64,000 nucleotides of DNA from Medicago truncatula (lineage: Eukaryota; Streptophyta; Magnoliopsida; Fabales; Fabaceae). The DNA lies in NCBI RefSeq assembly GCF_003473485.1, contig NC_053047.1, positions 42,146,972 through 42,210,971 on the forward strand, in the 5' to 3' direction. The position numbers were made by a program, and so were the translations under genes. Below the pieces are notes generated by a model. The model was not told the origin of the DNA. It saw only the letters and a list, made by a program, of their open reading frames with translations, and made no database searches. Positions 1 through 13,600 of this stretch are shown piece by piece. Every line of letters starts with the position of its first letter. The first letter of the stretch is position 1.

Positions 1-240
1 AAGAATATACCAAAATGGCCTCAACCATTTGAAAAAAAATAAAAATAAATAAACAAAGACTCTAATGTTTTGGTCTTATCCCTCCCATTTCAAGGCGAAA
101 GAAACTGGTAATCGGAATTCGTTTGGGAGATAAGTAAAACTTGACAAATGATTATTTTTGTCATGATTCAAACTCTGACTCTTCTGATTGATTTGACCCT
201 AAAAAAATACTATTTAATCATGGTAGAGTGATGGTAAAAA

Positions 241-2214
241 TTATATTCCTATATCCTTTCTGTCCTTGTTATTCATGAAATCACGTATTCTTTTGAGTGC
301 AAGTTCAAGTGTTTCTTCACTCATATTTGCAAAACAAACCCTAAACCAACCGGGTTCGGAACAATGACAAGAACACCCTGGTGAAATATTAAGCTTAACT
401 TCATTCAAAATCTCATTCCAAAGCTTCAATTCACCTTCTCTTGTATTACTTTCCAACATTGGACTCATATTCATCCAACAAAACAACCCTGCATTACCTT
501 TCAAGCATTCAATTCCAGCACTTTTCAAACCTTCAATGATCATTTCATATCTTTTCCTTAATCTTTCTCTATTGACCTTGATGTAATTATCAGTGAAACT
601 TTCATCTGACAACATTGATGCTAAAAGATGTTGTGTTTGTGAAGATATTAAGGTAAAACTCGACATTCTTCGTGCTGTTGTAACAACTTTATCGTTGTAG
701 GAATAAATTGTTCCGACTCTGAAACCTGGTAGACCGAGATCTTTAGAAAGACTATAAACAATGTGACATCTTTCCGCGTCTTTGTATTGACGAGATTCAA
801 GAATCTCGGCTATGCTTATGAATTCATGTGAAGAGAAAACTGAGCCCGAGTAGATTTCGTCTGAGACAAGGTGTATGTTCTTGCGAGTCACGAAGTTCAG
901 AATGTCCTCGAGAACTGAACGTTGAATCGATATGCCTAATGGATTTGATGGGTTGGTTATAAGTACTGCTTTTACTTTCATGTTCATGGATTCTGCATTT
1001 TTGTATGCAGTTTCTAATGCTTCAAGTGTGATTTGAAAATTGTTTGAGCTATCACAATGGATTGGAATTATGTTTACACCAGTTCTCCATCTCAAATCTC
1101 TATCAAATCTGCAAAATCAAAAAATATATACATTAGTTTAATTTTCCAATTATTGTACTAATATTGTCGCGCGAATTTTATGCTTAGATGATTACTCGTT
1201 TCATCTTTTTTTTAAAAGATTCACAATTTTAGTCCTCACTAAATTTGGAAAAATGGAGACCATATTTTCGAATTTAGAAATACACGAAATAAAATCATGA
1301 ATTAGTAAAAATAGACGGCCGAAAATGCATTTAAGCAAAAATATTATAGAATATATTGTACTCATAGAGCAAATAGTTAAGTTGCAAGTTCCAAGAAAAA
1401 AAAAAGTTTGACATTTTGAAACTATATTATAAAATTTTTGGTATAGGAAGGTTCCATTATTAATTATGGTAAGAGAAAAATATAAAAATGTATTGAAGTG
1501 TGAAAAGAGAAAATTTCTTACCCAGGATAGTATGGTGTTGGAACAAGTAAAGCATCTCCTGGATTTGCAAGAATGAAAGTCAAGAGCTCATTGGCAGCAG
1601 TAGCACCAGCAGTGAGGACGATTCTTTCATAATCAAATTTTGCTTTATTTCCTCTAATTTTTTCCATGAAACTTGCCATTGCTTTTCTGAATGATTTAAG
1701 TCCATGATAGTCTTGAAATAATGCATTATCTCTAAAACTTGAACCACCTTTTCCCCATGTTGAAGCCTCTGAGTGTTCTTCCAAGTATTTTTCAAGTAAA
1801 TCAAATGATACCTAAAGAATTTCAAACAAAAAATATTAGTCAACTAGTAAAATATAAGCTTCGAAATTAATGAAAATAATTAAGTGTCACATTTTTTTCC
1901 TTTCTTTTCTTGCATGTATAAGCAAAAAAAGTACATATATCTGATCAAAATTTTGATGAGATACACGTGCTTTTTTTTTTCTTATATCATTGACACAGGT
2001 CAGACACCGAAAACGTCTTCGATATTTATACACTTACTTGATTTTCTGCCAAGCCCATTTGTATAACTCCAGAAGGGTTAGTTATTTCATGATAAGGGTT
2101 TTCATCATAGGCTTTCCATCCAGCAAAGTATGGAGAATTTTCTCCATGAGTTTCAGAAGTTGCAATATTTGAAAGTTCAACACAAGGGTGTTCTTGTTCA
2201 ATCTCAAGACCCAT
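241..2214 (-). CDS. ACS: 1-aminocyclopropane-1-carboxylate synthase, type III (ACS7-like)
   Basis: Makes ACC from S-adenosylmethionine, the committed step of ethylene synthesis; a PLP-dependent cytosolic enzyme. Three exons on the minus strand: 2214-2038, 1811-1522 and 1108-241, total 1335 nt, 444 residues. Both introns have GT/AG borders and phases match (CAA/gtaagt; GG/gtaag joined to A completes a Gly codon). Seen in the protein: [15 protein letters not shown] near residue 28, [29 protein letters not shown], and the PLP-lysine motif [14 protein letters not shown] with the lysine near residue 278. The protein stops about ten residues after the conserved RIRDFM segment, so it lacks the C-terminal tail carrying MAPK/CDPK and ETO1-binding sites in type I/II enzymes. 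This matches the type III (AtACS7) class, whose stability is controlled differently. The start is the first ATG and gives the family's usual MGL N-terminus. No damage seen. Confidence 0.95.
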
Positions 2215-2330
2215 ACTAACTATTTTTAGAAGGAGGGGAAAGAGAGAGAAGGTAGTTAGATAGGTAGAGAGAGAAAATGGGTGAGAGAGAGTTGAATGAA
2301 AAGTTTGTGTGAAATTTCTCTATATATAGG
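2215..2330 (-). promoter_or_regulatory. ACS promoter core and pyrimidine-rich leader
   Basis: Read on the minus strand, a TATA box (CTATATATAGAG) lies at about 2319-2330, roughly 105-115 bases upstream of the ACS start codon. The stretch between is strongly CT-rich (GAGAGA runs on the plus strand, 2232-2292), like many plant 5' leaders. The transcription start itself is not known. Confidence 0.55.
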
Positions 2331-5182
2331 CTTTGAGGCTTAAAGACAAGGAAAAAAGGTCCCTTTTCAACTTGGCTGGCTTATTCAGCATAAATAATGC
2401 ATAAAATGTATATAATATAAATTATTGATTTTGTAGTGTAAGCAAATCAAAGCTTTACCTTTTAAGCTTTAATTTAATTTAATTTCACATAGTTTATCTG
2501 TTGCTACTTGTGACAACTGTGACAGATCCACACGGAAATTATATGGTGGTTGTTTGGAGATGGATGTTTTGATTAAGTTGCTATTATAGTTCCCTAATTT
2601 TGCTTACAAATTACCAACTTTGTTTGGTGAAGTTGATAAGGATTCCGCTCAGATTCTTCAAAGATCTGGGTTTGATGTTCATTGTTAGTTTAAGAACATC
2701 GTTATTAGATGATATGTAAGTACTTGTATCTGTGGTCTATGAATCTTGAAATTTGTCTTGATCTTCGTTGATAAGGATTCCGCTCAGATTCTTCAAAGAC
2801 CTGAGTTTGATGTTCGTTGTTAGTTTGAGAACATCGTTAATAGATAATATGTAAGTATTTGTATTTGTGGTCTCTGAATCTTGAAATTTTTCTTGATCCT
2901 CGCAACTCTTCGGGTTCAACTTACTTCAACATTTTATAAAAAAATAAAATAACCTTTGTTTTAATGGAGCAGATTGTTCATAACTTTGTTTGTGGCTTAA
3001 TTAATTTATGGTTTCATACTTGTTTATTAAATTTACAGGTGGTTGAGTTCTTGAAAAAACAATTCTACTATTCTCAACCTACGACTAATCAAATCCAATG
3101 CCAAATAAACACCAAAAATTCCATTGTGGAAACCAAATCATGATTTAAGATCTGAATTGGGTGTTTAGCATATAAGAAAAAAATGGAGAAAATTCTAGCA
3201 AGGAGTAGTTAAGTTTTGATGACCAGACAAAGATACCATGTAACCCAAAAGATAGATTAAGATTCTGATTTTGCAAGAAGAACTATGACAAAAGAGAACA
3301 TCTTGGGATATCTTGTGACCCCACTTTTGCATCAATACCAAACAACAAAATTGATCAATGAGTTTTGTGAGATTTAAATAAAACATCTCCCTTAATTTGA
3401 AGAACAAATTAAGATTATTGGATAAAGGAGCACAATGAGTACTCCAATCCAATCCAATACAATCAATTTCTATATGATTTTTTTTTTGGGTATAATCAAA
3501 TATATTTTTAGGGTTTATGCATCAAATCTCTTCAATATATACAACCTTTAAAGTTTGTAGTTGTATCTAATCTAATTGTGGTGCACCTTGTTCTAATTAG
3601 TCATTTACTTGTGCACTTCCTAAATATTTGGAGCACCATTTTTTCCTTGGTGATGAAATGAAAGGCAATCTAGAGGCAATCTTATTTGAGTAGAAATAGG
3701 ACACTAAATATGGGTGCCACTATATATAATGAGTAATCAAATTGTGGTTTGCGAAATTGTAGGAGACTAACTCATTCTACTAGACTTAACTATCATCGGA
3801 AAAAATTATAGGCGATCAATAAAACTAAATGATAGGCATCTCACAAACAATAATCATAATTTACAATTATTTCAATAATAGATTAGTTATCTATGGAAAA
3901 TATCACATAATTCATCATTTCAAAATTATATGTTTTATCATTGGCCTTAAATAATATTGTCTTGTTAAATGAAAAATATCACAAAATTTTCATATACTTC
4001 TAGAGTTATTTTTTTATAAGATAAAGTTTATATGGGTTGGGCTCCGGGATTCATTAGGGTTAAGGGCATACCTATGACTCAGAACATTTATCCGGAATTC
4101 AAAACCAACAATATTAATATTTTTGGTACAAACAGCTAAACATATGTAATTATAGCTGTCTGCTTGATTAATACTAGTGTTAAGACTTGGGAGAGTAAAA
4201 TTCTTTAAAGGGATGGTTTAACTTTTGCTATTTTTGGCATATTGTAGTTCTTTTTTATGAGGTGTATATTGATTTTATTTTTTAAGGATGAGGTGTATAT
4301 TGATAAAAGAGGTGTGTTATTTGAATAACCTTTTGATAGACAATTTATTTGACAACCATAAATTTATAAAGAAAAAATAAGTTTTAGCACAAATATCAAA
4401 GCAATAGAAAGATAAAATGAAAACATATGTGAGTATGAGAGAGAAAGTTGTCACAAAAGTTATTACAAAATGGTTGTACAAATATCATTTATGGGACGTT
4501 TACTTATTAGGAATATATATATATACACCGTGGCTCAATGAGAGCTTTATATTAAAAGCAAAATAACATCATTAAGAAAATGAATCCTTTAAGAAAAATC
4601 ATTATGAAAATGAAAGCTATTTTTCTTTTAATATTAAAAAATTAAGAGAACCACAACCTTATTGAGAATTTACGTATACTTATTCATTAAGTATAAATTA
4701 ATTAATAAGTATACTAATATGAGTGAAATGCTTAATCATCTTTGCACATAATTCACAGGTTCACACAAACTTTCAATTTGAGAAATTGAAGAAGTTGTAT
4801 TCCATGCAAAAGTCAACATGAAAAATAATAAATAAATAAACTAATGAGCAACGACAAAAGAAAAAAGTAATAAATCTGACGAAAGACGAAGAATTTCAAA
4901 ACGAATATAGGCTTGGAAATTGTTTCAGTTGAATTTAATTATTAGAAATGATACTAAAAAAAATGAATTCTCATTTTCTATGTCAAACTTTTTTCTTTTG
5001 TGACAAGACAAACTTTTAGAAGAAGAAAATGTACACTTTTAGTATTTTGGCAAAACTAATTTGGATTACATCAGTCTTTTGTAAAGTTTCTAACGTAATC
5101 AATTTTTTTTCTTTTTTATGATTTTTTAAACTATAACAATGCCTCCTTTCAAAAATGAAAAAAATAAACATACTACGACAAT
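2331..5182. other. Intergenic, no gene found
   Basis: AT-rich DNA upstream of ACS. Apart from the two-copy tandem repeat at 2632-2901, only short frames with no recognisable protein were seen. It may hold distal ACS regulatory sequence. Confidence 0.6.
2632..2901. repeat. Tandem duplication, about 135-bp unit, two copies
   Basis: Two adjacent imperfect copies, 2632-2766 and 2767-2901. Each begins GTTGATAAGGATTCCGCTC and runs through a shared ATCGTTATTAGAT-like stretch to a TCTTGATC end. No coding potential is evident. It lies upstream of the ACS gene. Confidence 0.8.
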
Positions 5183-5198
5183 AAATCTCTTAAATATA

Positions 5199-5330
5199 AT
5201 TCCGGTGAGCATAGCTCAGTTGGAAAAGATATGCATTATTATATGCAGGGGTCCGGATTTGAACCCGGACACCCCACTTATTCGCTTTGAAAAAAGGGGA
5301 ATTCTAACCACTAGTCTACTTGACCAAAAA
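5199..5330 (+). mobile_element. tRNA-derived SINE, copy 1
   Basis: The 5' part resembles a tRNA gene: an A-box-like TAGCTCAGTTGG near 5212 and a B-box-like GATTTGAACCC near 5255, followed by a tRNA-unrelated region ending CTACTTGACC and a short A tail. It is flanked by a perfect 16-bp target-site duplication, AAATCTCTTAAATATA, at 5183-5198 and 5331-5346. Two further family members in the window (about 7919-8055 and 31253-31364) share the same landmarks. The RNA polymerase III promoter boxes are degenerate, so transcription is doubtful. Confidence 0.85.
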
Positions 5331-5346
5331 AAATCTCTTAAATATA

Positions 5347-6569
5347 TTAAATTTTTTTTTTTTTTATAGTATTAAATATATTGAAGTATTATAGAGTCCA
5401 CAACGCGTACCACCGTCCAGTGGTCGGTTGTTGACCACTGTTGGCCAACTCTTATCACCTATCTGACCATTATTTTGACCACCTTCTACCACCACTCATG
5501 TTACCCCCAGTAAACCCTAACCACCACCCACCATTGACGACCACCACTTTATCCACCTCTGATTAGGAGTGTTTGGAGGTTGGGTTGGGCTAATTTGACC
5601 AAACTCATTACTGAATCTGATCAATTGTCTTTGGTTTGAGTTGAGTGTCCAATTCATATTTTTAACGTTAAAACTGAACCAAACAATTTGTTATTGTTAG
5701 GAAATTAGGGGGTTCTTGTTTGTATTACGAATGGTTTTTGAATCTCTTCTTTGTAGATTAAATACATTTTGTACTTCTTCATATTGTAATAGAGTTTGAT
5801 GTTAATTTTTTTTTAATGAGTTTACCATAAGCATAATTTTCACACACACACTTAGACATTCTCATGTACATAATTTTATTTTTATATGAGTAATAATATT
5901 TTATCATTTAGAGAAGTAATTAAGACATGTTCATCAACAAAATAAAAAACATGTCTACGCAAGCATATGTAAAAAAGTTAGGAATTTAAGATATTTGTCG
6001 GGATTGTGTTGTATATACGGATTTCAACTACTAATTACTAACTAGCTTAGAGTAGTTAAGCATAGATATCAATCCATAATAAATAATAGAATGATTATAA
6101 TTATATAAGAATGGCAATGATGAGAAGAATATGGTTTTGTTGAATTATATCCATGTGCAAGAGAAGATCGAGTTTAGATCTGTAGTTAATATGGTGAACG
6201 TGATTGAAGGGATCATATGACGACTGTGCGGCTATTTCAACCTCTAATGTTGAGACAGGTATCAAACAATGGTCTCACCATATATGGTACCACATTTTTA
6301 TTATAATTGAGTTTTTGAGTCCTAGTTGTGGACTTATTCTTACTAGCTAGAGTCTAGAGTCTAGAGTCTAGACCCTTTTCTACCTAGATAAAATTAACAT
6401 ATGTATCCAACATGATTGGCTGGAATGTATCCAAATTGATCTATTTCTTCAACAAAAATAATATTCCTCACAAGCTTCATGCATGACTCATACCATAAAT
6501 TATCATTATGAGATTAATATGGTGTGACACAATTGTTAGATAGTTGGTTTTCTTAAACATGTGTTTAAT
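5347..6569. other. Intergenic, no gene found
   Basis: Holds a slightly GC-richer CCACC-rich patch (5400-5560) of unknown origin, then AT-rich DNA. A short TAGAGTC tandem repeat lies at about 6350-6370. No coding sequence is supported. Confidence 0.5.
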
Positions 6570-6935
6570 ATCATTATGATGTGTTGTTTTGGATCGGTCA
6601 GAAGGTCAATCTCATACTGACACGTGGACTAAACGTCCACCATACTAAGGCACGATGCATGAAGGAACGCATCGGTATCAATGCATCGAATCACATTCGA
6701 GCACGCCTCCATGTGCCAATCACCCTACACGTGTCCTCTAATCACTCCCTAATCACACGTCGCATATCATGGAGATGATTATTCTCACACGCGCCTATAT
6801 AAGGGTGACTTAACTTCACCCTCAATGTATGATTCACTTTTCACCACACTTTCTACACACTTTTTCTTAGTTCTATTACTAACTTGAGCGTTGGAGTATT
6901 AATGTGTCTGCAGACACCTTTAGTCCCTCAAAGGT
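6570..6935 (+). mobile_element. Solo-LTR-like retrotransposon fragment
   Basis: A GC-richer block has an LTR-style promoter: a TATA box CCTATATAAGGG near 6793, then TTCACC/CACTTTC-rich leader sequence, ending in an ACTTGAGCGTTGGAGTATT motif near 6883 that resembles the ends of many plant LTR-element leaders. No internal gag/pol and no second LTR were found nearby. Exact ends and a target-site duplication could not be fixed. The 6936-7190 stretch beside it, with a GCCGCCGCCCACCC patch, may be another decayed element. Confidence 0.4.
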
Positions 6936-7900
6936 CGGTCTTAAGATTTTTGATGTCCTAGACAAAACAATAAAATTGTGCCCTTTAAAATATTCAAATA
7001 TTTTTCTTTTTGCATTCTTTTTTAAAAGATTCATTTATAATCAAAGTTCTTTAAAAATATATTTTCAATAAAATTAATCAAACCGAATTAAAAAGAAATA
7101 TATATCTATATAATATTAACTACTAAATAAAAATAATAATTTTGGTACCCTGAGCCGCCGCCCACCCTGAAGGCCACCTCTGGTTAGTTCATTTTGATTA
7201 TATGCGTGTGTAAAGAAAAAATGGCATTATCTAAAGCACAAAGAATAAGAAGTTGCAAAGCTAGCTTGGATTTGTCCTTTACTTAATATACTAATTGCTT
7301 TGAAAAGCTATAACTAATAAAGTCATTAAAAATTGATTTCAAGAATTGTATTAGGGTTATTTGATGTTAATTAATTGTGTGTTAGGTGGAACAAAAACCA
7401 TAGATGATATATTATAGTATAATGTTGCTAATGAAGCTCAATGTCAAGAAAGTACTCTCTTAATTCCTATACATATAGGATTCCAACTGAGACACACCAA
7501 GTAATGGAAGTAGCCATGAAATTAATGAGAGGAAGATTATGAAAATGACTAATTGGTTTATTGTCTACAAGGAAGTTTACAAGGACGGTGCTTGAACAAT
7601 TGATTAAGATCTTCTCCGACATGAAATTTTAAAAAACAAAAAATATGAAAGTAGAATCTAGTAATTACGTGAGATAGGGGATGTGTTGATGAACTTAATT
7701 GTTAACAGCTGTGACAAATCAAAGTTAAGAAGTGTAGATCCAACATAATTTAATTTGTCATGTTTTTTTGAATGATGTATACATTTAAGAGAGGAGTCAA
7801 ATTACACTAGGGTTACAAATAGGTGTTTTTTTTACAAGATTACAAATAGGTGTTATATTACACCTATCAAACTATTTTGAACATTTCCTTACGAACAATA
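6936..7900. other. Intergenic, no gene found
   Basis: Contains a possible decayed DNA transposon (6936-7190: GGTCGGTCTTAAGATTTTTGA at one side, a GC-rich CCCTGAGCCGCCGCCC block at the other) and AT-rich filler. No coding sequence seen. Confidence 0.4.
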
Positions 7901-7918
7901 TTTTTTTTTAGGGGTTTT

Positions 7919-8055
7919 TTTTTTTTTTGTCTAGTAGTTTAGTGACTACAGCTCACACATTTAAATGTGGAGAAGTGGGGTGTTCGGGGTTTGAACCCCG
8001 ACCTCTGCATAAATTTATGCAATGTCCCTGCCAATTAAGCTAAGCTCGCGGGGAC
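7919..8055 (-). mobile_element. tRNA-derived SINE, copy 2
   Basis: Same family as the SINE at 5199, inverted. On the minus strand it starts GTCCCCGCGAGCTTAGCTTA (8055 downward), carries a B-box-like GGTTCAAACCCC near 7985-7998 and ends CTACTAGAC followed by an A tail (poly-T on the plus strand). An imperfect target-site duplication, T8-AGGG-T4, flanks it at about 7902-7918 and 8056-8071 with one extra G on the left side. Confidence 0.8.
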
Positions 8056-8071
8056 TTTTTTTTAGGGTTTT

Positions 8072-10309
8072 AACAGTATCTTTTACATCTACTCTATTAT
8101 CCACTCTTTTTAACTATAACGTATTGTATGTTAGTTATAGTTAAATATAAAACATTTCTTTTAAGAAATATATATAAAGCGTTTATTAAATAATAAAATA
8201 AAGCATGATAGTTTTTTTTCAAAGGAGAAAATGTGGCAGTTGTTTTATTAAAAAAAAAAACTATGAACTTGGCCGTTATTTTTAAGCCATAAACATGTTG
8301 TTTTATTAAAAAAATAATTAAATTAAATTAATAGGGTTAAAATTGGAAGAAAATATAAAAAAACTACCAGTTATAAGCTCAAAAGCTACTTGAAATAGCT
8401 TTTCAAAAACATTATAAGCTAGTGGAAAAAACTTTTTACCAAACACATCTTATTATATCAAAACAAGCTTATAAGCTAGTCCAACAAGTTATAAGCTAAC
8501 TTACTCGTGTTATCAAACACAACCATGATGGGTTGAATTTGATGTGAAATTTTAATTTTTACAAGCCCTATAGTGTAAATTAATTAAGATTGTATACCTA
8601 AATATAATTAAATAAAAATTAAAAGTTATCTTATTAAAATTGATTTTTTTTTATAGAAAAATTGACTCATTTATTTGACATTTAATGTTACATTTGTATA
8701 CATTTTAATTGGTTGATATCTTGAAGGGGTAAATACCTTCCAAACAAGAGAGGGTAGTGTAGAAAAAACTTTGATATAAAGGTTTTAGACAAATCTAAAA
8801 TCATTTGATATATTATTGAAATTTATCAAAGTTAACAATGTGATAAAAGCATAAAAGAAGTTTATTTTAGTGGGTTTAAATAACACTAAACTTCTACCCC
8901 GCGGGTCATTATATTTTCTTACAATCAATAATGAAATCGTTATTGACATATGAATCTAAAGGTAATAAAGCATAAAATTGACATCTAATTTTTATTCAAC
9001 TTTTATTGAATTCATTAGTCTATTGTTGATGCTAATAAGCACAAATAGGTCACTTTGAGCTGCTAACCACATAAATGAAGTTTGATAGTTGTTGACTTAA
9101 AAAATGCATTCTTATCGGCATAGGCACTTATAGCTAATCTTGACGAATTTTTTTATCCAATGAACCTTATCACATTAAACATACAAAACAGACACAATAC
9201 TATATGGCATTAAATGTCTTCTATGAGGTTTGCAAGCACACAATTAACTGAATAAATGTTGAATTAATGGTTATTCTCTTTGACAATGAACATGCCAGGT
9301 TTAGGATGCAATCTTAGCATAATAGGCACAGATAGGTTTTGCTCATTAATGAAGTAGTTGATAGTTAAGTCTTGGTTAATGAGTTCTTGAATAGCTACAT
9401 ACATCGTTTATAGCAAACATGGTTCTTTTATTCTTTGAGTGGCTCAAGACCAATGAAAATCGTGTGAGTAGACCAGAGTTTGAATGGTTTAAGACTAATG
9501 CAGGAAAGCAACAAATTGAAGGGAAATAACTTGATGTTCAGGGATAAATTTGTCATTTTGAGTGTTAGGGCTGCAATTAGGGTTAGGGATTTGGAGTAAT
9601 CAAACCACCTTTGATTTATATTAAGTAAGATATCAAATAGTTTTAGTTTTGTGTAAAACTTTACATAAATAATTCATATGAGATAAATTTTCAATCCAAC
9701 TGTGAATTTTATAAAATTTATATTAGTTAAAACGTTATTGAACGATTTAAATTTTTTCAAAAGTTATACAATGATATAATTTGAATCCTCGCCAAACATT
9801 GTCTTTTGACAGATTGAAAGCAAGAACTTGGATTTAAAAATTTGCATATTTGTTTTGGACTCTTTTTAAGCGTATTATGGACACTCTCTCTTCCTGACAA
9901 TATCTTTTACGTGCACTCTTTTTATTGGGTTAAATTTATACGGGAATCACACTTTAGAAATATGTCTTATATAAGAGTTGTGTTATATATACAATCAAAA
10001 TTGAACAACTAATGCAACACCTTTTGATAATGTGAGAAGCACGCAAATCAAAATCATTAAAAATATATTAAAAAATTGCAAAAGAGTTGTTAGTTGTATC
10101 AAAATGATGTTCATATATCATTACTCCTCATATAAAGTGATGATTTTCTCGTAAATTGCATTAAATAGGAGAGTAAATGTTAAAAAAAAAAGTTCATAGC
10201 ATTTTCGTTTACGTATACATTTAGTCAAAAGAATATAAAGTTTTTTTTTTACAGAAAAAGAATGTAATGTTGGTGGTTGAATCTCCATATGATCCTCCTT
10301 AATTAAATA
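8072..10309. other. Intergenic, no gene found
   Basis: AT-rich. Around 8355-8500 several ATAAGCTA/AGCTTATAAG motifs suggest an old MITE. No protein-coding region is supported on either strand. Confidence 0.5.
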
Positions 10310-10612
10310 CTACTCCCTCCATTTCAAAATAAGTATCATTTTAGCAACAAAAAAAAAAAAAAAAAAATTGTTTTAAAATGAATATCATTTTACATTTCCA
10401 ATACAACTTTAATTTTTTTCTTCCAACTTTATCCTCAATAAATACTTCAACTTTTCTCTCTCACACAATTTTCAATGCAACTTTAAGTTTGTCTTGTTCT
10501 TGTAAAGTAAAGTTATTTTAGTAAAATTGTTATGACATCTGACTACTTTATTTCATTCATATATGTGCAATTGGCTAAAACGACACTTATTTTAAAATGG
10601 AATGAGTAGTAT
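10310..10612. mobile_element. Stowaway-type MITE
   Basis: Inverted terminal repeats: left TACTACTCCCTCCATTTCAA, right (reverse complement) TACTACTCATTCCATTTTAA, both continuing into AATAAGT.TC.TTTTAGC. Flanking TA fits a TA target-site duplication, typical of Stowaway/mariner MITEs. About 300 bp, with an A18-type homopolymer inside the left arm and no coding capacity. Confidence 0.75.
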
Positions 10613-13600
10613 AAAAGCATCTTTGAAATGAAACACTTCATTTCTGTACTTAAGTGTACTTAACCATCTAAGCATGGGTTGACCTTGATTATGTGTCCCG
10701 TTGAATACTGTCTTTAGCTGAATTATTAGTGCTAATCATCCTAATTTGTTTTCCTTAGTCTAATCCAAACGTGTGAATAAAGGTTATGGAGCGTGGCTCT
10801 AATTATTGGCAAAGGATTATATATATTTTTTTATAATAATAGGAATACTTTTTTTATTTTATAATAAAAAAAAAACATTGGCAAAGATTTTACAATATGA
10901 TTTAATTGTATCTTAATTAGAGGGCATATGAATATTCTCAAAAGATATATAACCAATATGGTGAAGTATTTGCCCTAGTCATGCTAAGATTATGTTTAAG
11001 AGAGATAAATATAGAATATTTAGTAGGTCGGATTATAGTAGGCATGTTAATATTTCAAGATTCTATTTCCTACCCTTTTCATTTCCTTCCATTTTTATTT
11101 ACTTAATTTGCAGTGATCTACGTATATATATAGTATACTTTGAAAGTGTTGAGTTGCATTTTGTATATTCATATGATTATAATTAATTTGCATGCATCAC
11201 TATACCGTGTTAGTACACACGTTTTCAAGGAAGAATATAAATCTGAATACACTTAGAGAAAGTCCAACAAGGCTCCTTTAATTTACTCAAACATGACAGC
11301 CAATTGTCTCTTGACTATTATGCATGCTACAAATTAATTTCCTTTAGGTTTATTATACAACAATGCTTAGCTATATACTCTCATACACAAAGGGACAAAT
11401 ATTGTTGTTAATATCTTGATTTCTTTGCCAAGATTTGTTGTAAAGGGAAAAAATGTGGCCTATTCGTGTCCACATGTTAATTTACATTGATGCTAGTATG
11501 AGATAAAGGGTCGGCCATTATATTCATACAACCATCTAATAATGAATGAGAAAAATGATCTTCTAATCATAGGATAGGATGAATCTAATGATAGCCCTCT
11601 AACAAAATAGGAAAATTAATTATCGTATAATCTTATAAATACATATATGTCAATAGTATTAATTATATTAACTATACTCATACATCCCCTAAAAAAAATT
11701 AACTATACATACATGATTTTTTGTTGTTGAAAGAATTATTCATACATGTTAAAACAAATAAAAGTTTAATTTAATTTTCAAATGTCCAATAACTAGGTCG
11801 AACTTTAGAACGATGAATCGAGCAACTAAGCTACAAACTTTTATGTGATTATTTACTTGCCACTTCCTTAGGTTTGTCTTTTATACGAAGAGTGTTAAAG
11901 TTAATATATGTAGCTTTAATTTAACACGGTCAACTTAAGGGTAAGACCACCAAAACTCTTGCTTTAGGTCTCCAACAAAAAAATATTTTTTATTAGATTT
12001 TACAAGCAAAATTGTCTCATATAATAAAAAAAGGCTCCATATATTCAACCTTGCTTTATGCCCCACTTATTTTTAAAAATTATTAAGACGATCCTGACAC
12101 AATGTCATCGTCACTATAATGGAAAAACAAACACGCACTAAAATAGTCCATGACCTTTTTTTCTTCAATTTGTTTTTGTTGATTAGGGTTGACCCAATGT
12201 GTTTTTAATTTAAACAAAATTTGAGCTAAGATTTTTTAAAACTAATTAATAATATGTAATATTTTATTTAAAAAATATTTAATTCATTTAACCTCTGTGT
12301 AAATATTTTATACTATCAGTAAATTCTATAACTAAAAAAAATAGACTTTAATCATAACTTCTCAAAAAACAATTAAAAAACTCATGATTGATTGGTTTTT
12401 TAAGAAGTCAAAATAATACATCAAAATTGATATTGAGGATAATCGAATTTAGAACTTTGAGATGAATAGTCTTAAAGTCTCAAGTTAACACCACTACTAG
12501 AACAACCCCAATGAATACTATGTTTACTTTTTAAGAAGTTCACATGATTGATTGTTATTAGTTGATATTGTAAAAATATATTCAACGATATTTTATCAAA
12601 ATTAAACTCTATTGAAAAAATAGTACTATGTTTACTTTTTTTCGTTTATTACAATTTGTATATGTGTATTATTATGGTTGATATGTTTATTCTCTTTTAA
12701 AAAAAAACAAAAAAAAAATACTTTTTTTTTATTCATGCACATATAACTACATGTATATTTTCTAATTACATGTACTTTTTAATTATTCTTGTAAAAAAAA
12801 TGTACTTTTTAATTATTATTTTTGTTAATCTCAAAAAACAAATTTCGATGACCTAAAAGAAAAAATCCAAGACCTAAAGCACTACCTGGTTTTTGGATGC
12901 TTCCTATGTGCTGGTCTATGTTAACTTCTAATGTACTATACATCTGCTCCAAAAATTGCCTTTTTGTGTGAGAATTAATTTTATATATTCCATTCATGCA
13001 ATGATCATATGCAAGTGTCCCACTTCTTTAGTCCTCTCTCACATCAATTAAGTGTAATCTATATATAAAAATTGTGAAACTTTTTATTTTTCTGAAGAAA
13101 AAAAATTGTGAAACATTATTTAGCCGTACTATTGATTATGTCACCCAATGCCCATTTGTATTTTTCAAAATAAAAATTAGGGTTCTTGCATTCCCTATGT
13201 TATGTGACCATGGAAGCTCCACAAAGGCTATGATTTATATGATGGACATAACCAATTAATTGCTTTAATTTATCCACAATAATATCATACACACGTGTGA
13301 CAAAATATATTGCCAAGAATTCCAAGTATTTTTTTCATAATATTCATAACCTTTTAATTTGTTTATTATTATTTCCATCCAATTGGTATGTTTTCATGAT
13401 ATGTACTAGTATTAATTCTTCTTCCTCCTTCTAAAATAGTTTCAAGTCCAGCTATATGCCAACCAAGCAATAATATCAATCACAAACTCAGCTATAATCG
13501 TTGTTGCATAGTCATAGTCATGCTTCATTACATTGGAACTCATGAAATTCATTACTTTTATAACCTTATGGTTATAGAAGTATGGTGTGTATTATGTAAC

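Noticed and set aside
5199-5330. tRNA gene
   Set aside because: The tRNA-like boxes are degenerate, no cloverleaf with an anticodon stem could be drawn, and the A tail plus target-site duplication show it is a SINE.
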